Origin: Sphaerisporangium perillae
GTDB taxonomy: Bacteria; Actinomycetota; Actinomycetes; Streptosporangiales; Streptosporangiaceae
Length of the DNA stretch: 64,000 nt
Assembly (NCBI RefSeq): GCF_023276435.1
Contig: NZ_JALLPO010000047.1
Location: 1-64,000 of the forward strand
Direction of reading: 5' to 3'
In this document: positions 53,559 through 62,900 of the stretch, piece by piece
Numbering within the stretch: position 1 is the first letter of the stretch
Layout: every line of letters starts with the position of its first letter
The notes under the pieces: generated by a model
Told to the model about the DNA's origin: nothing
The model's database searches: none
What the model saw: the letters and a program-made list of their open reading frames with translations, nothing else
Position numbers and translations under genes: made by a program

Positions 53559-54014
53559 ATGCAGTTTGGTGCCGAGCCGCAGGCCGGATTCATCGTGTCC
53601 ACGGGGGTGCGGCAGGGCGCGGTCGTCGTCCAGATCCAAGGAGAACTGGACTACCGTTCCGCCCTCGTTCTGCGAGACGAGCTCGCCCGCGCATGGGAGA
53701 TACTGGGCATATCAGCGGTCATTCTTGATATGGGCGCCGTCACTTTCTGCGATTCCGTCGGGCTGAGCGAGCTCATCGCCGCGCTGCGCCGCAGTAAGGC
53801 CACCGGCCATGTCCTCATGATCAGCGGGGTGCAGGGCACGCTGCTGCGCGTGCTGACCATCACGGGGCTGCGCAACGCGTTCGACACCTACGAGACCGTC
53901 GAAGAGGCCATGCTCGGTGTCACCGCCGCGCCGGCCCCTGCCTCCGGCTCGCCCCAGAGCGACGACAGCCAGCCCCCGGACGCGGCAACCACCGCCGCGG
54001 CACCACAGGCCTGA
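53559..54014 (+). CDS. STAS-domain anti-anti-sigma factor
   Basis: This 151-residue protein has a SpoIIAA/RsbV-type STAS domain. 'VVVQIQGELDYRSALVLRDE' is the first strand-helix unit, and 'ISAVILDMGAVTFCDSVGLS' carries the conserved phospho-Ser (Ser66). 'VLMISGVQGTLLRVLTITGL' follows, then a C-terminal Ala/Pro/Ser tail. Such proteins bind and release anti-sigma kinases when dephosphorylated; no partner kinase or phosphatase lies nearby. ATG 53559 has GGAGGAG six bases upstream. Confidence 0.9.
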   Translation: MQFGAEPQAGFIVSTGVRQGAVVVQIQGELDYRSALVLRDELARAWEILGISAVILDMGAVTFCDSVGLSELIAALRRSKATGHVLMISGVQGTLLRVLTITGLRNAFDTYETVEEAMLGVTAAPAPASGSPQSDDSQPPDAATTAAAPQA

Positions 54015-54120
54015 CCCTCGCGACCGGCACCCTCAGGAGCGCGCCATCGCGGGGTACGCGCTCGGTGCCGTGACGACCTGTCCTCACCAGGCGGCCCTCC
54101 CCACCCGATGTGACCGGCTG

Positions 54121-54531
54121 TTAGAAGCGGACTTCGTACTCCGGTGAGCGCCGCCGGCCCGGCTGGCCGGGGCCGACGGTCGGCTCGATCTTGCGGATGT
54201 AGCCGGCGGCCTCCAGGAGGTCCAGCGCGGGCACCATGGCGGCGACGGTCTTGAAGCGGCGGGCGAGGCGGCGGAACACGTCGCGCCGGCGGAACCGCTG
54301 GGCTCCGGTCCTGCGGATGCACTCCAGCACGGCCCGGGCGTCGTCCGGCAGGGCGTCGTCCGAACGGACGGGCGGGCTGACCGCGCTGATCTGCATCCGG
54401 GAGGCGCTCTCGTTGCGGATGCGGGAGATCTCCAGGATCAGGTCGTCCAGATCAACCAGCAGCCGGGTGGCGGCGCGGAAGCGCTCGAAGTCATCCTTGA
54501 TCAGCAGCAGCCGCTCGGCTTCCTCTCGCAT
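54121..54531 (-). CDS. Small winged-helix DNA-binding-like protein
   Basis: This 136-residue basic protein of uncertain function starts with a helical region ('ATRLLVDLDDLILEISRIRN'). It ends in a winged-helix-like domain: 'ARAVLECIRRTGAQRFRRRD', then 'FKTVAAMVPALDLLEAAGYI' and 'GRRRSPEYEVRF'. Similar modules end DUF3987/primase-type replication proteins and occur alone. The ATG has no ribosome site; a TTGACA/CATTAT promoter starts transcription at the ATG, so the mRNA is probably leaderless, and three TGNCA boxes cover the promoter. Autoregulation is the simplest reading. Confidence 0.65.
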   Translation of the reverse strand: MREEAERLLLIKDDFERFRAATRLLVDLDDLILEISRIRNESASRMQISAVSPPVRSDDALPDDARAVLECIRRTGAQRFRRRDVFRRLARRFKTVAAMVPALDLLEAAGYIRKIEPTVGPGQPGRRRSPEYEVRF

Positions 54532-54565
54532 GGCTGAATAATGTCATTTTTGGCATTAATGTCAA
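54532..54565 (-). promoter_or_regulatory. Leaderless promoter with three TGNCA boxes
   Basis: On the minus strand TTGACA (54565-54560), 16 bases, then CATTAT (54543-54538) and six bases to the ATG at 54531. On the plus strand TGTCA, TGGCA and TGTCA start at 54542, 54551 and 54560, exactly 9 bp apart. The block is strikingly AT-rich for this genome. Confidence 0.6.
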
Positions 54566-54652
54566 CACGTTGCGGCGGCCCGCCCCGGCCCTGACCGCTC
54601 ATCCCCGAGGCCACCGACGTGGTCGAGCCGACCCCCGTCCGGACGCCCCTGA

Positions 54653-56752
54653 TCAGGTCTCCGCCTCGCGCACCCTGGCGGAGGCGTCGGCGAGCGCGTA
54701 CGCCAGGGCGCTGTCGATGTCCTGCTCGCGGCCTCCGGCGAACGCGGTGTCGAACACGCCGTCCCCGAGAGCCGCCCTGACCCGCGACTCGGTCTCCTCG
54801 CGCAACCCGTCCGGCCGCGGGAGGCACCTGAGCAGGCCGAAGGCGCGCTCGACCTGCTCGCCGATGCCGAGCAGCCGTGCCGCGCGGTCCATGTCGCCGA
54901 GACCCGCCGCCGAGCTGGCCAGGCTCGCCAGCGCCATCGTCATGCCGAGGCTGTCGTGGAGCCGGTGCTTGTCGCGCAGGGACATGCGGGCGTACCTGCC
55001 CGCCGAGGAGTAGTCGCCGCGATCGAGTTCGATCAGGCTGCGGATCCAGTCTCCCGATGAGCGCAGCCAGATGTCCCCCCAGGACTCGCACAGCGACCTC
55101 TGCCATCGCAGGCACCACAGCGCCTGGTCGGGCCGGCCGAGACGCGTGAGCGCGTACGCCTGGCCGGTCAGCGCGTACGCGAGGCCGGCTCGCCGGTCGC
55201 CGCCGTCCTCGTGCATCTCACGCGCGCGCTCGTACATCGCCAGCGCCTCCGAGACATACCCCCAGCGCAGACCGGTGTTGGCGCAGCAGACCGTGCCCCA
55301 GCCCACCGCCTCGAGGTCGCTCTGGGAGAACGCCTGCGACAGGCACTCGGTGGCGAGGTCGTTGGCCTCGTCCAGGTCTCCCTGGAAGTCGGCCAGCCAC
55401 GCGGAAGCCCATAGCGCGCGCGTCAGGCTCGCGCCCGGCGGCCGCCCAAGGGCCAGCGCCCGCCGCAGATAGTGACGGCCCTCGGCGATGAAGCCGCACG
55501 CCATCCAGAAGAAGGTGAGCCGCCCGGCCAGGTCGAGGCCCGCGGCGTGCTCGGCACGGTGCTCGAGGCAGAAGTCGAGCGCCGCGCGCAGGTTCGGCAG
55601 CTCGTGGCTCATCCGGGCGCGCCAGGCGACCTGCTGCGGGCCGAACCACTCGTCGTCGAACCGCCGGGCGAGCCCGAGGTAGTGGTCGCGGTGGCGGCGT
55701 CGCGTCGGCGCTGACTGGCCCAGCTCGCGCAGCCACTCGGCGCCGTACTCCCGCACGGTGTCGAGCATCCGGAAACGGATCGCCGCGCCGGTGTCGACCC
55801 GCAGCAGGATGGACTTCTCCACCAGCGCTATCAGGACGTCCTCGACGTCCTCGCGGTGCAGGCCCGTGCCGGTGTCCGGGTCGGCGCACACCGCCTGGGC
55901 CGCCTCGAGGTCGAAGTCGGTGGTGAACACCGACAGCCGGGCCCAGAGAAGGCGTTCGAGCGGCTCGCACAGCTCGTGGCTCCAGCCGATCGCCTTGCGC
56001 AGCGTCTGGTGGCGCGGCACTCCCGTGCGGCTCCCGACGGAGAGCAGCTCGAACCGGTCGTCGACGCGGTGTGTGATCTGCTCGACGGACAGCGTGCGCA
56101 GCCGGCCGGCGGCCAGCTCGATGGCAAGCGGGATGCCGTCGAGCCGCCGGCACAGCAGCGCCACCTCGGGCGTCGCGACGAAACCGGGCACCAGGGAGGC
56201 CGCCCGGTCGGCGAACAGCGCGACCGCCCCTTCCCGCGTCCGGTGGTGGGCGTCCACGGGCAGCGGCTCGACGTTGAACCGCGCCTCTCCGGGCGTTCGC
56301 AGGAGGTGCCGGCTGGTCACCACGATGCGCAGTTCGGGAGCGGCGCGCAGCAGCGCTTGGACCGTCGTGGCGCTGCCGTCCACCAGGTGCTCGCAGGTGT
56401 CCAGCACGATGAGCGAGCGCCGCTCCGCGAGGAACTCCGTGAGGACGGCCATCGCCGGGCGGCCGGGCTGCTGGGGCACCCGCAGCACCGAGCAGACGGC
56501 GTGGCCGAGCAGCTCCGGCGCGCGCAGCGACGACAGCTCCACGAACCACACGCCGTCACGGAAGCGGCGGCGCAGGCCGCGTGCCACCCGCAGCGCCAGG
56601 CGCGTCTTGCCTACTCCGCCCACACCTGTGAGGGTGACCAGGCGCGACTCCTCCACCATCCGTGCGATCTCGGCGACCTCGCGGTGCCGCCCCACAAAGC
56701 TCGTCATCTCGATGGGCAGGTTGCCCGTGCGTGCCCCGGCAGGCACATCCAT
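54653..56752 (-). CDS. NB-ARC/AAA regulator-like ATPase without HTH
   Basis: This 699-residue protein resembles the ATPase core of AfsR/LuxR-type regulators. 'TSFVGRHREVAEIARMVEES' leads to the P-loop 'TLTGVGGVGKTRLALRVA' (43-50), then 'RRSLIVLDTCEHLV' as Walker B, 'IVVTSRHLLRTPGEARF' as sensor, and 'GIPLAIELAAGRLRTL' as the GxP motif. The C-terminal half is TPR-like helices. Many relatives end with a LuxR HTH after a linker; here the protein stops at 'YALADASARVREAET', where that domain would begin, and lacks an N-terminal DNA-binding domain too. Truncation or a cytosolic signalling role are both possible. Confidence 0.85.
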   Translation of the reverse strand: MDVPAGARTGNLPIEMTSFVGRHREVAEIARMVEESRLVTLTGVGGVGKTRLALRVARGLRRRFRDGVWFVELSSLRAPELLGHAVCSVLRVPQQPGRPAMAVLTEFLAERRSLIVLDTCEHLVDGSATTVQALLRAAPELRIVVTSRHLLRTPGEARFNVEPLPVDAHHRTREGAVALFADRAASLVPGFVATPEVALLCRRLDGIPLAIELAAGRLRTLSVEQITHRVDDRFELLSVGSRTGVPRHQTLRKAIGWSHELCEPLERLLWARLSVFTTDFDLEAAQAVCADPDTGTGLHREDVEDVLIALVEKSILLRVDTGAAIRFRMLDTVREYGAEWLRELGQSAPTRRRHRDHYLGLARRFDDEWFGPQQVAWRARMSHELPNLRAALDFCLEHRAEHAAGLDLAGRLTFFWMACGFIAEGRHYLRRALALGRPPGASLTRALWASAWLADFQGDLDEANDLATECLSQAFSQSDLEAVGWGTVCCANTGLRWGYVSEALAMYERAREMHEDGGDRRAGLAYALTGQAYALTRLGRPDQALWCLRWQRSLCESWGDIWLRSSGDWIRSLIELDRGDYSSAGRYARMSLRDKHRLHDSLGMTMALASLASSAAGLGDMDRAARLLGIGEQVERAFGLLRCLPRPDGLREETESRVRAALGDGVFDTAFAGGREQDIDSALAYALADASARVREAET

Positions 56753-57218
56753 GGCCGCCCCACGTCACTCGGCTCCAGATGCCCCGTAATCGTAAATCAG
56801 CACCGGACGAACGGAAAAGATAGACATTCACCCAGGCCTACGCCTGCGGCGAACTCTCCTTACGCGCCCGCTCGGTTCCTGAAGCCGTATGCCCGGCATC
56901 TCGGGGTGAACGAGTGATTCATCCGCGCGCTCATCAGGCGGTACGCGGTTCTGGCACCGTTGACGATACCTGCCGGGTTCGCCGCTTTATCCGTTACTCC
57001 GCACATTCCTCAACACCATAGTGAAAATATCTCATATTCCCTGGCACGTTCTTCCGGTCGCGTTCCATGGCCCTCCCGATACATGGTGGTAGACGTACGC
57101 ACCCGGTTATGTCGCCCCTCCTTCGCGATATCCCGCACTCCCGGCTCCCTCGTCCTGCCCTCTCCGGCCGCAGGCCCGGTGAACATCGCCGGCTCCGGGC
57201 CTGACCGGTCGCGGTCCG
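56753..57218. other. Intergenic, no gene seen
   Basis: About 465 bases upstream of the NB-ARC gene and downstream of the lipoprotein gene. A less GC-rich patch near 57000-57060 may contain a promoter; no hairpin, repeat or gene was supported. Confidence 0.4.
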
Positions 57219-58682
57219 TCAATAGCCTCCAGACGATGACAGGTCGCGCGCCGCCGGGTCGGACGACGGTGCGCCGTCGGAGGCCGGCTTGCCCTCCGGT
57301 GCGGCGGTGTCAGCCGGGGCCGGGTCCGTGGGAGCGGCGCCGGAGGTGTCCGCCGGCGCGGCGGAATCGAATGGGGCGGCGGAGTCGGACGGGCTGCTCC
57401 CTCCGCCGCCCAGGGTGCACTCGACGAAGGCGTCGAGGTCGGGCGGCGTGCCCGTCGCCCGGTAGACGCGGGCCGCGATGCGCTCGATGACGAGCTCGCG
57501 CTTCTGCTGGAGGGCCCGCAGGAGCGACTGCTGGACGGCCTCGGCGTCCTCCTGGTCCGCGGAGGCGAGCAGTTGCCGGTTCACCGAGGCGACCTGCAGC
57601 TCCAGCAGACCGAGGTTACGAGCGACCTCTGCCTTGATCACTCCCGGCACGCCCACCAGCGCCTCGGCCGCGGGCGGGCAGTCGACGGCCAGGCCGGTGC
57701 CGGTGGCGGCCGCCGCACCGCCGTCGGCGGGTGCCGCCGTGCCCGCCGGATCGGCCGTGCCGGCGGGAGCCGCCGTACCGGTGGCGGAGTCGGCGGGGGA
57801 AGCGGCGTCCGACGCTGCGGCCGTGTCGGAGGGAGCGGCGGACGGGTCCTGGGTGGGGGTCTTCGCCGGCGCGCTGGGCTCGGGGGTCACGAGGATCTCG
57901 ACAGGCCCCTTGGGCTTGGCGCTCTTAGTCGGTTTCGGGGTCTTGGTGGCCTTCGTGCCGGTGGCCGCCTTGCCGGTGGGGCTCGCCTTTCCGGTGGGGG
58001 CTGCGGTCTCCGCCGGCTCGGCGGCGTCCGTGGGGAACGCGCTGAACGCGCTGTCGCTCGGAACCCCCCCATCGGTGGGAACCGCCCCGTCGGTCGGTGC
58101 CGCGCCGTCGGTGGGGACCGCGCCGTCGCTCGGCGCCGTGCCATCCGTCGGCGCAGCGCCATCGGTCGGGAGCGCGCCATCGGTGGGCGCGAGGTCGGTC
58201 GGGATGGCGGTGTCCATCGGGGCGGGGGCGGCGAGGGCCGCGGCTCCGCCGAACGTGCAGGCGGCGAGGGCGTCCAGGCCCTCCGGCTTCTCGCCCCCGC
58301 GGCCCAGGATGGTGACGATCTCCTGGATCAGCACGGCCCGCTGGTTCTCGAGTGTCCCGAGAACGGCGGTCTGGGCGGTTCCGGGGTCGGCGGCGTCCGT
58401 TCTCGCGGCGAGCCGCTGGTTGGCGGCGGCGACCTGGATCTCCATCAGGCCCAGGTTCCGGGCGACTCCGCTGATCGCCTGGGTCGGGATGTCGGGCAGC
58501 CGCTCGGCGACGCTCGGGCAGGTGGCCGTCGCCGCGTCGCCCGCCTGGAACGACGAGGACCCCAGCAGCTTCTCCCCCGGTTGCCCGCCCCCGCAGCCGG
58601 CCACGAGGCCGACCATCGCTCCACACGCCGCCAGGGCTCCGAGTACCTGCCTGAGCTCCCGTCTTCGCTGGTCGCGATACAT
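57219..58682 (-). CDS. Lipoprotein with duplicated 88-residue Cys-bracketed module
   Basis: The 487-residue product has a lipobox 'GLVAGC' (Cys30). Two copies of a helical module follow, at residues 55-142 and 335-422, each exactly 88 residues, starting with Cys-Pro and ending with Cys. By hand about 34 of 88 positions are identical without gaps, and 'VARNLGLxExQVA' is the best conserved stretch. Between them lies about 190 residues of 'PTDGA'-type and Thr/Lys/Pro-rich low-complexity sequence. After module 2 a Ser/Asp/Ala-rich tail ends 'SGGY'. I do not recognise the module. ATG 58682 has GAGGGAG five bases upstream. Function unknown; a cell-surface structural role is plausible. Confidence 0.82.
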   Translation of the reverse strand: MYRDQRRRELRQVLGALAACGAMVGLVAGCGGGQPGEKLLGSSSFQAGDAATATCPSVAERLPDIPTQAISGVARNLGLMEIQVAAANQRLAARTDAADPGTAQTAVLGTLENQRAVLIQEIVTILGRGGEKPEGLDALAACTFGGAAALAAPAPMDTAIPTDLAPTDGALPTDGAAPTDGTAPSDGAVPTDGAAPTDGAVPTDGGVPSDSAFSAFPTDAAEPAETAAPTGKASPTGKAATGTKATKTPKPTKSAKPKGPVEILVTPEPSAPAKTPTQDPSAAPSDTAAASDAASPADSATGTAAPAGTADPAGTAAPADGGAAAATGTGLAVDCPPAAEALVGVPGVIKAEVARNLGLLELQVASVNRQLLASADQEDAEAVQQSLLRALQQKRELVIERIAARVYRATGTPPDLDAFVECTLGGGGSSPSDSAAPFDSAAPADTSGAAPTDPAPADTAAPEGKPASDGAPSSDPAARDLSSSGGY

Positions 58683-58773
58683 GCGCACTCCCTCTCGGCT
58701 CATGGCCGGACCCGGCGCCCCGCGGCTCGCCGCCGCCGGGCATCGTCCGGCCATCCCTGGGAGATACGGGGAT

Positions 58774-58950
58774 TCAGCCCGAGTTGTTCGATTCTTTCGC
58801 GGGGGACGCCTCGGCGAGGCGGTCACGCAGCCGCGTGCGGATCTCATCCGGGGTGTACGCGCGGCGCCGCCGCTCCGCGCGTACGATCACCACTCCCGTG
58901 GCCGCGACGCCCGCGAAGCCTGCCAGGCCGAGTATCTTCCACCAGCGCAT
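58774..58950 (-). CDS. Small single-TM protein
   Basis: From ATG 58950 this is a 58-residue protein with one TM helix ('ILGLAGFAGVAATGVVIV') and a basic tail including 'RRRRAYTPDEIRTRLRDRLA'. Similar short proteins are common in actinobacteria and uncharacterised. ATG 58956 two codons earlier is in frame, but the promoter geometry favours 58950: TAGCCT on this strand ends six bases before it and there is no ribosome site. It is divergent from the YiiX-like gene with only 17 bases between the chosen starts. Confidence 0.75.
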   Translation of the reverse strand: MRWWKILGLAGFAGVAATGVVIVRAERRRRAYTPDEIRTRLRDRLAEASPAKESNNSG

Positions 58951-58955
58951 GTCCA

Positions 58956-58962
58956 TAGGCTA
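58956..58962. promoter_or_regulatory. Shared bidirectional -10 element
   Basis: TAGGCTA reads TAGGCT on plus and TAGCCT on minus, both fitting TANNNT. Plus ATG 58968 and minus ATG 58950 each begin exactly six bases beyond their -10. Clear -35 elements were not found. Confidence 0.5.
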
Positions 58963-58967
58963 ACGGG

Positions 58968-59636
58968 ATGCCAGGTGTAAGCATCGGTCTCGACGAGGCC
59001 ATCGAACTGACACGCACCGGCGACGTGTGGCTGTTCCGCGGCCGGTCGGCGCCCGACCGGGCCATCCAGATGACGACCAACAGCCCGGTGAACCATGTCG
59101 GGATGTCGGTCGTCCTCGACGACATGCCGCCTCTGATGTGGCACGCCGAGCTGGGCCGGTCCCTGCCCGACATGTGGACGGGCGCCCACCAGCGCGGCGT
59201 CCAGCTGCACGACCTGCGCGACGCCGTCGTGGTGTGGGCGACCAGGTACGGGCAGCGGGCGTGGCTGCGCCAGCTCGACCAGCCGGTCACCCGGGAGATG
59301 GAGGACGCGCTGCTCCGCACCATCGCGCGCCTCGACGGCACGCCCTTCCCGTCCACGGCGCGGCTGGCGGGCCGCTGGCTGCGGGGCCGGGTGCCGGTCG
59401 TCCGGCGGCGTGCCCGGGAGGCCACGCTGGAGACGGCGTACTGCGCGGAGGTCGTCGCGGCGACCTATCAGGACATGGGCCTGCTTCCCGCGGGGCGTCA
59501 TCCGAACTGGTACGACCCGGGCCGCTTCTGGAGCGGCGACGACCTGGAGCTCACTTCGGGGGCGAGGCTGGGCGGGGAGATCTCGGTGCGGATCCCGCCC
59601 GACGCGCAGCCACCGCACCGCGCATCCCCGTCTTAG
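58968..59636 (+). CDS. YiiX-like permuted NlpC/P60 amidase
   Basis: This 222-residue papain-like hydrolase is of the circularly permuted NlpC/P60 type (YaeF/YiiX, LRAT-like). Its His comes first, in 'SPVNHVGMSVVL' (His43), and its Cys later, in 'ETAYCAEVVAATYQDMG' (Cys159). Relatives act on cell-wall peptides or lipids; the substrate is unknown and there is no signal peptide. 'GDVWLFRGRSAPDRAIQM' at the start is typical. It has no ribosome site: the ATG sits six bases after TAGGCT and may be leaderless. A hairpin follows the gene. Confidence 0.82.
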   Translation: MPGVSIGLDEAIELTRTGDVWLFRGRSAPDRAIQMTTNSPVNHVGMSVVLDDMPPLMWHAELGRSLPDMWTGAHQRGVQLHDLRDAVVVWATRYGQRAWLRQLDQPVTREMEDALLRTIARLDGTPFPSTARLAGRWLRGRVPVVRRRAREATLETAYCAEVVAATYQDMGLLPAGRHPNWYDPGRFWSGDDLELTSGARLGGEISVRIPPDAQPPHRASPS

Positions 59637-59691
59637 GTGCCGTAACGGGATATAAGAAATATCTCGCCATATAGCGGGATAAAGGCACCTA
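59634..59691. repeat. 8-bp inverted repeat with inner AT-rich hairpin
   Basis: TAGGTGCC (59634-59641) and GGCACCTA (59684-59691) are inverted, 42 bases apart. Inside, GATAT-AAGAA-ATATC can form a small hairpin and CGGGATA occurs twice. The AT-rich core stands out from the surroundings; a small structured element is possible. Confidence 0.45.
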
Positions 59692-59692
59692 G

Positions 59693-59728
59693 CCGTGGTC
59701 ATTGCCTGCGAGCCCGCAATGACCACGG
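59693..59728. terminator. 13-bp perfect hairpin
   Basis: CCGTGGTCATTGC (59693-59705) pairs with GCAATGACCACGG (59716-59728) around a 10-base loop, ending transcription of the YiiX-like gene or blocking read-through into the amylase gene. Confidence 0.75.
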
Positions 59729-59905
59729 ACCGTACCTGTATGCGCACCGAACGGAGTACGCGCCGAACAGCGATAGAACGTCCCCTTGCCGGTCAATCTC
59801 GACTGGTCAGCAATTTTCAGGAAATTTCAGTAAGGCATTGCATAGATCGGGGCGACTGAGTAACTTCCGGGCAACACCCGTGAAACATGAACCGTGGAGG
59901 CCCTC

Positions 59906-62900
59906 GTGGTCTGGCCGCTCCCCCCACGGCCCGCGAGAAGGACCCTCGCTCGCAGGACCGGCCTCTCAGTGGCCGCGATCCTCGCGGCGGTCCTGTCCGC
60001 GTCGCCGCTCGCCGCCCTCTCCCCCGCCTCCGCCGCGTCCCACCCCGCCCTGTCCGGCTCCGCGGCATCGCCGCGCTCCGCCGCGCCGGCCCAGGCGCCG
60101 GTCACGGCCGCACCGGCTCCGCCCGCCGGGCCACTGGTCTCGGCGCTGAGCAGGACGGCCGACCCCTCCGACATGGAGCTCGCGCGCGATGCCCCGCGTA
60201 CCGCACTCTCGCGGGAACGCTTCTACTTCGCCATGACCGACCGGTTCGCCAACGGCGACACCGGCAACGACAGGGGCGGCCTCACCGGCGACCGGCTCAC
60301 CACCGGCTTCGACCCGGCCGACAAGGGGTTCTACCAGGGCGGCGACCTGGCGGGCCTGATCGGCAGGCTCGACTACGTCAAGAACCTCGGCAGCACCGCG
60401 ATCTGGCTCACCCCGGCGTTCAAGAACCGCCCCGTGCAGGGCACCGGCGCGGACGCCTCGGCCGGGTACCACGGCTACTGGATCACCGACTTCACCTCGA
60501 TCGACCCGCACCTGGGCACGAACGCCCAGATGAAGCAGCTCGTCCGCGAGGCGCACAAGCGCGGGATGAAGGTCTTCTTCGACATCATCACCAACCACAC
60601 CGCCGACGTCGTCGAGTACAAGGAGAACTCCTCCACCTACCGCTCCAAGGGCGCCTATCCCTACCTCGACACCTCCGGCAGGCCGTTCGACGACCGCGAC
60701 TACGCGGCCGGGAACACCTTCCCGAAGGTCGACGCGAACTCGTTCCCGTACACGCCGGTCGCGCCGAAGGGCGTCAAGACCCCCTCGTGGCTGAACGACC
60801 CGACGATGTACCACAACCGGGGCGACTCGACGTTCAGCGGCGGCGAGAACGACGAGTACGGCGACTTCTCCGGCCTGGACGACCTGTGGACCGAGCGGCC
60901 CGAGGTCGTCAAGGGCATGACCGACATCTACAAGACGTGGGTGCGCGACACCGGCATCGACGGCTTCCGGATCGACACCGCCAAGCACGTCAACATGGAG
61001 TTCTGGCAGCGGTTCTCACCCGCCCTGCACGGCTACGCGGCACGGCTCGGCAATAAGCGCTTCTTCATGTTCGGCGAGGTGTACTCCAGCGATCCCGCCC
61101 TGACCAGCCGTTACTCCACCCGGGGCGGGATGGACGCCACGCTGGACTTCCCCTTCCAGGAGGCCGCGCGCTCGTTCAGCGGGGGCACGGCGGACGCGGC
61201 GCGGCTCACCCGGCTCTACGCCGGCGACGACTACCACACCGACGCCGACGGCGACGCCGCCTCGCTGCCGACGTTCCTCGGCAACCACGACATGGGGCGG
61301 ATCGGCCGGTTCATCAGCCAGGACAATCCCGGCGCGCCGGACGGCGAGCTGCTCCGGCGGGACCTGCTCGCGCACGAGCTCATGTACCTCACCCGGGGCC
61401 AGCCGGTCGTCTACTACGGCGACGAGCAGGGGTTCACCGGCAAGGGCGGCGACAAGGACGCGCGGCAGACGATGTTCGCGTCCAAGACGCAGAGCTACCT
61501 GACCGACGACCTGATCGGCACGGCCGCGACGCACGCGCAGGACAACTTCGTCCCCTCCCATCCGCTCTACCAGGGCATCGCGGCGCTGGCGAAGCTGCGC
61601 GACGCCCACCCCGCCCTCGCCGACGGCGCGCAGATCGAGCGCCTGTCCACGGGCGGCCTGTACGCGTTCAGCAGGATCGCCGCCAAGGAGCAGGTCGAGT
61701 ACGTCGTCGCCGTTAACAACGGCGAGGCCGCCGCCTCCGCCGCCGTGCCGACCTACTCCGCCGGGACGGCCTTCACCAAGGTCTACGGTGACACCGCGGC
61801 GGCCACCGTGACCACGGGCGGCGACCGGACGCTCCAGGTCACCGTCCCCCCGCTGTCGGCGGTCGTCTACCGCGCGTCGGCCCCGATCGCGGCCCCCGCC
61901 GCCGCTCCGGCCGTCTCGATCACGCTGCCCGGCGCCGAGATCAGGGGGACGGCCGCCGACGGCCGGATCCCGGTCACGGCGACCGTGCCGGGGAGCGGAT
62001 TCGACCAGGTGACGTTCGCTGCCAAGGTGGGCGATGGCTCCTTTCAGGTGCTGGGCACCGACGACGCGCCCACCGTGTCCGGCGCGAACCGTACCTTCCG
62101 GGTCTTCCACGACCTGACCGGCTTGGCGGCCGGCACGAAGATCACCTATCGGGCGGTGGTGAAGGACTCCGCCGGCCGGTTCGCCGGCGCGAGCGAGACG
62201 GCGACCGTGGGGGCGGCCCCCGAGCCCGGGGAGCCGGGCGCGGTCACCCGTGACTGGCTGGTCGTGCACTACCAGCGCTCGGACTACGACGGCTGGGGCC
62301 TGCACGTGTGGGGGGACGTCGAGCAGCCCACCGAGTGGGGTGCGCCGCTGCCGCTGACCGGTGAGGACGCCTTCGGCAGGTTCGCCTGGATCAAGCTCAA
62401 GCCCGGCGCGGCCAGCGTCGGGATCATCACCCACAAGGGTGACGAGAAGGACGGCGGCGACCGTACCGTCAACCCGGCCAGGAACGGCGAGGTGTGGCTG
62501 GCCGAAGGCAAGGCCGACACCTACACCTCGCGGGCCGCGGCGCAGGGGTCCGCGACCGTGCACTACAGCCGTCCCGACAAGGACTACACCGGCTGGGGCC
62601 TGCACCTGTGGGGCGACGCGCTCGCCGACGGCGCCGGCACCGACTGGGCGAGCCCGCGCCCGCCGGACGGCACCGACTCCTACGGCGCGTTCTGGAAGGT
62701 CCCGCTCAAGGATCCGGCCGTCCCGCTGAACTACATCGTCCACAAGGGCGACACCAAGGACCCCGGCCCGGACCAGTCGTTCACCCCTGCCGTGCGGCCG
62801 GAGGCGTACGTGAACTCCGGTGACACGACGATCCATCCCACACGTGCCGCCGCCGAGAACGTGGCGATCCTGCATTACCACCGCCCGGACGGGAACTACG

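Noticed and set aside
58060-58190. Short periodic repeats suggesting a CRISPR array
   Set aside because: They encode the PTDGA spacer of the lipoprotein; the units are contiguous codons without unique spacers.
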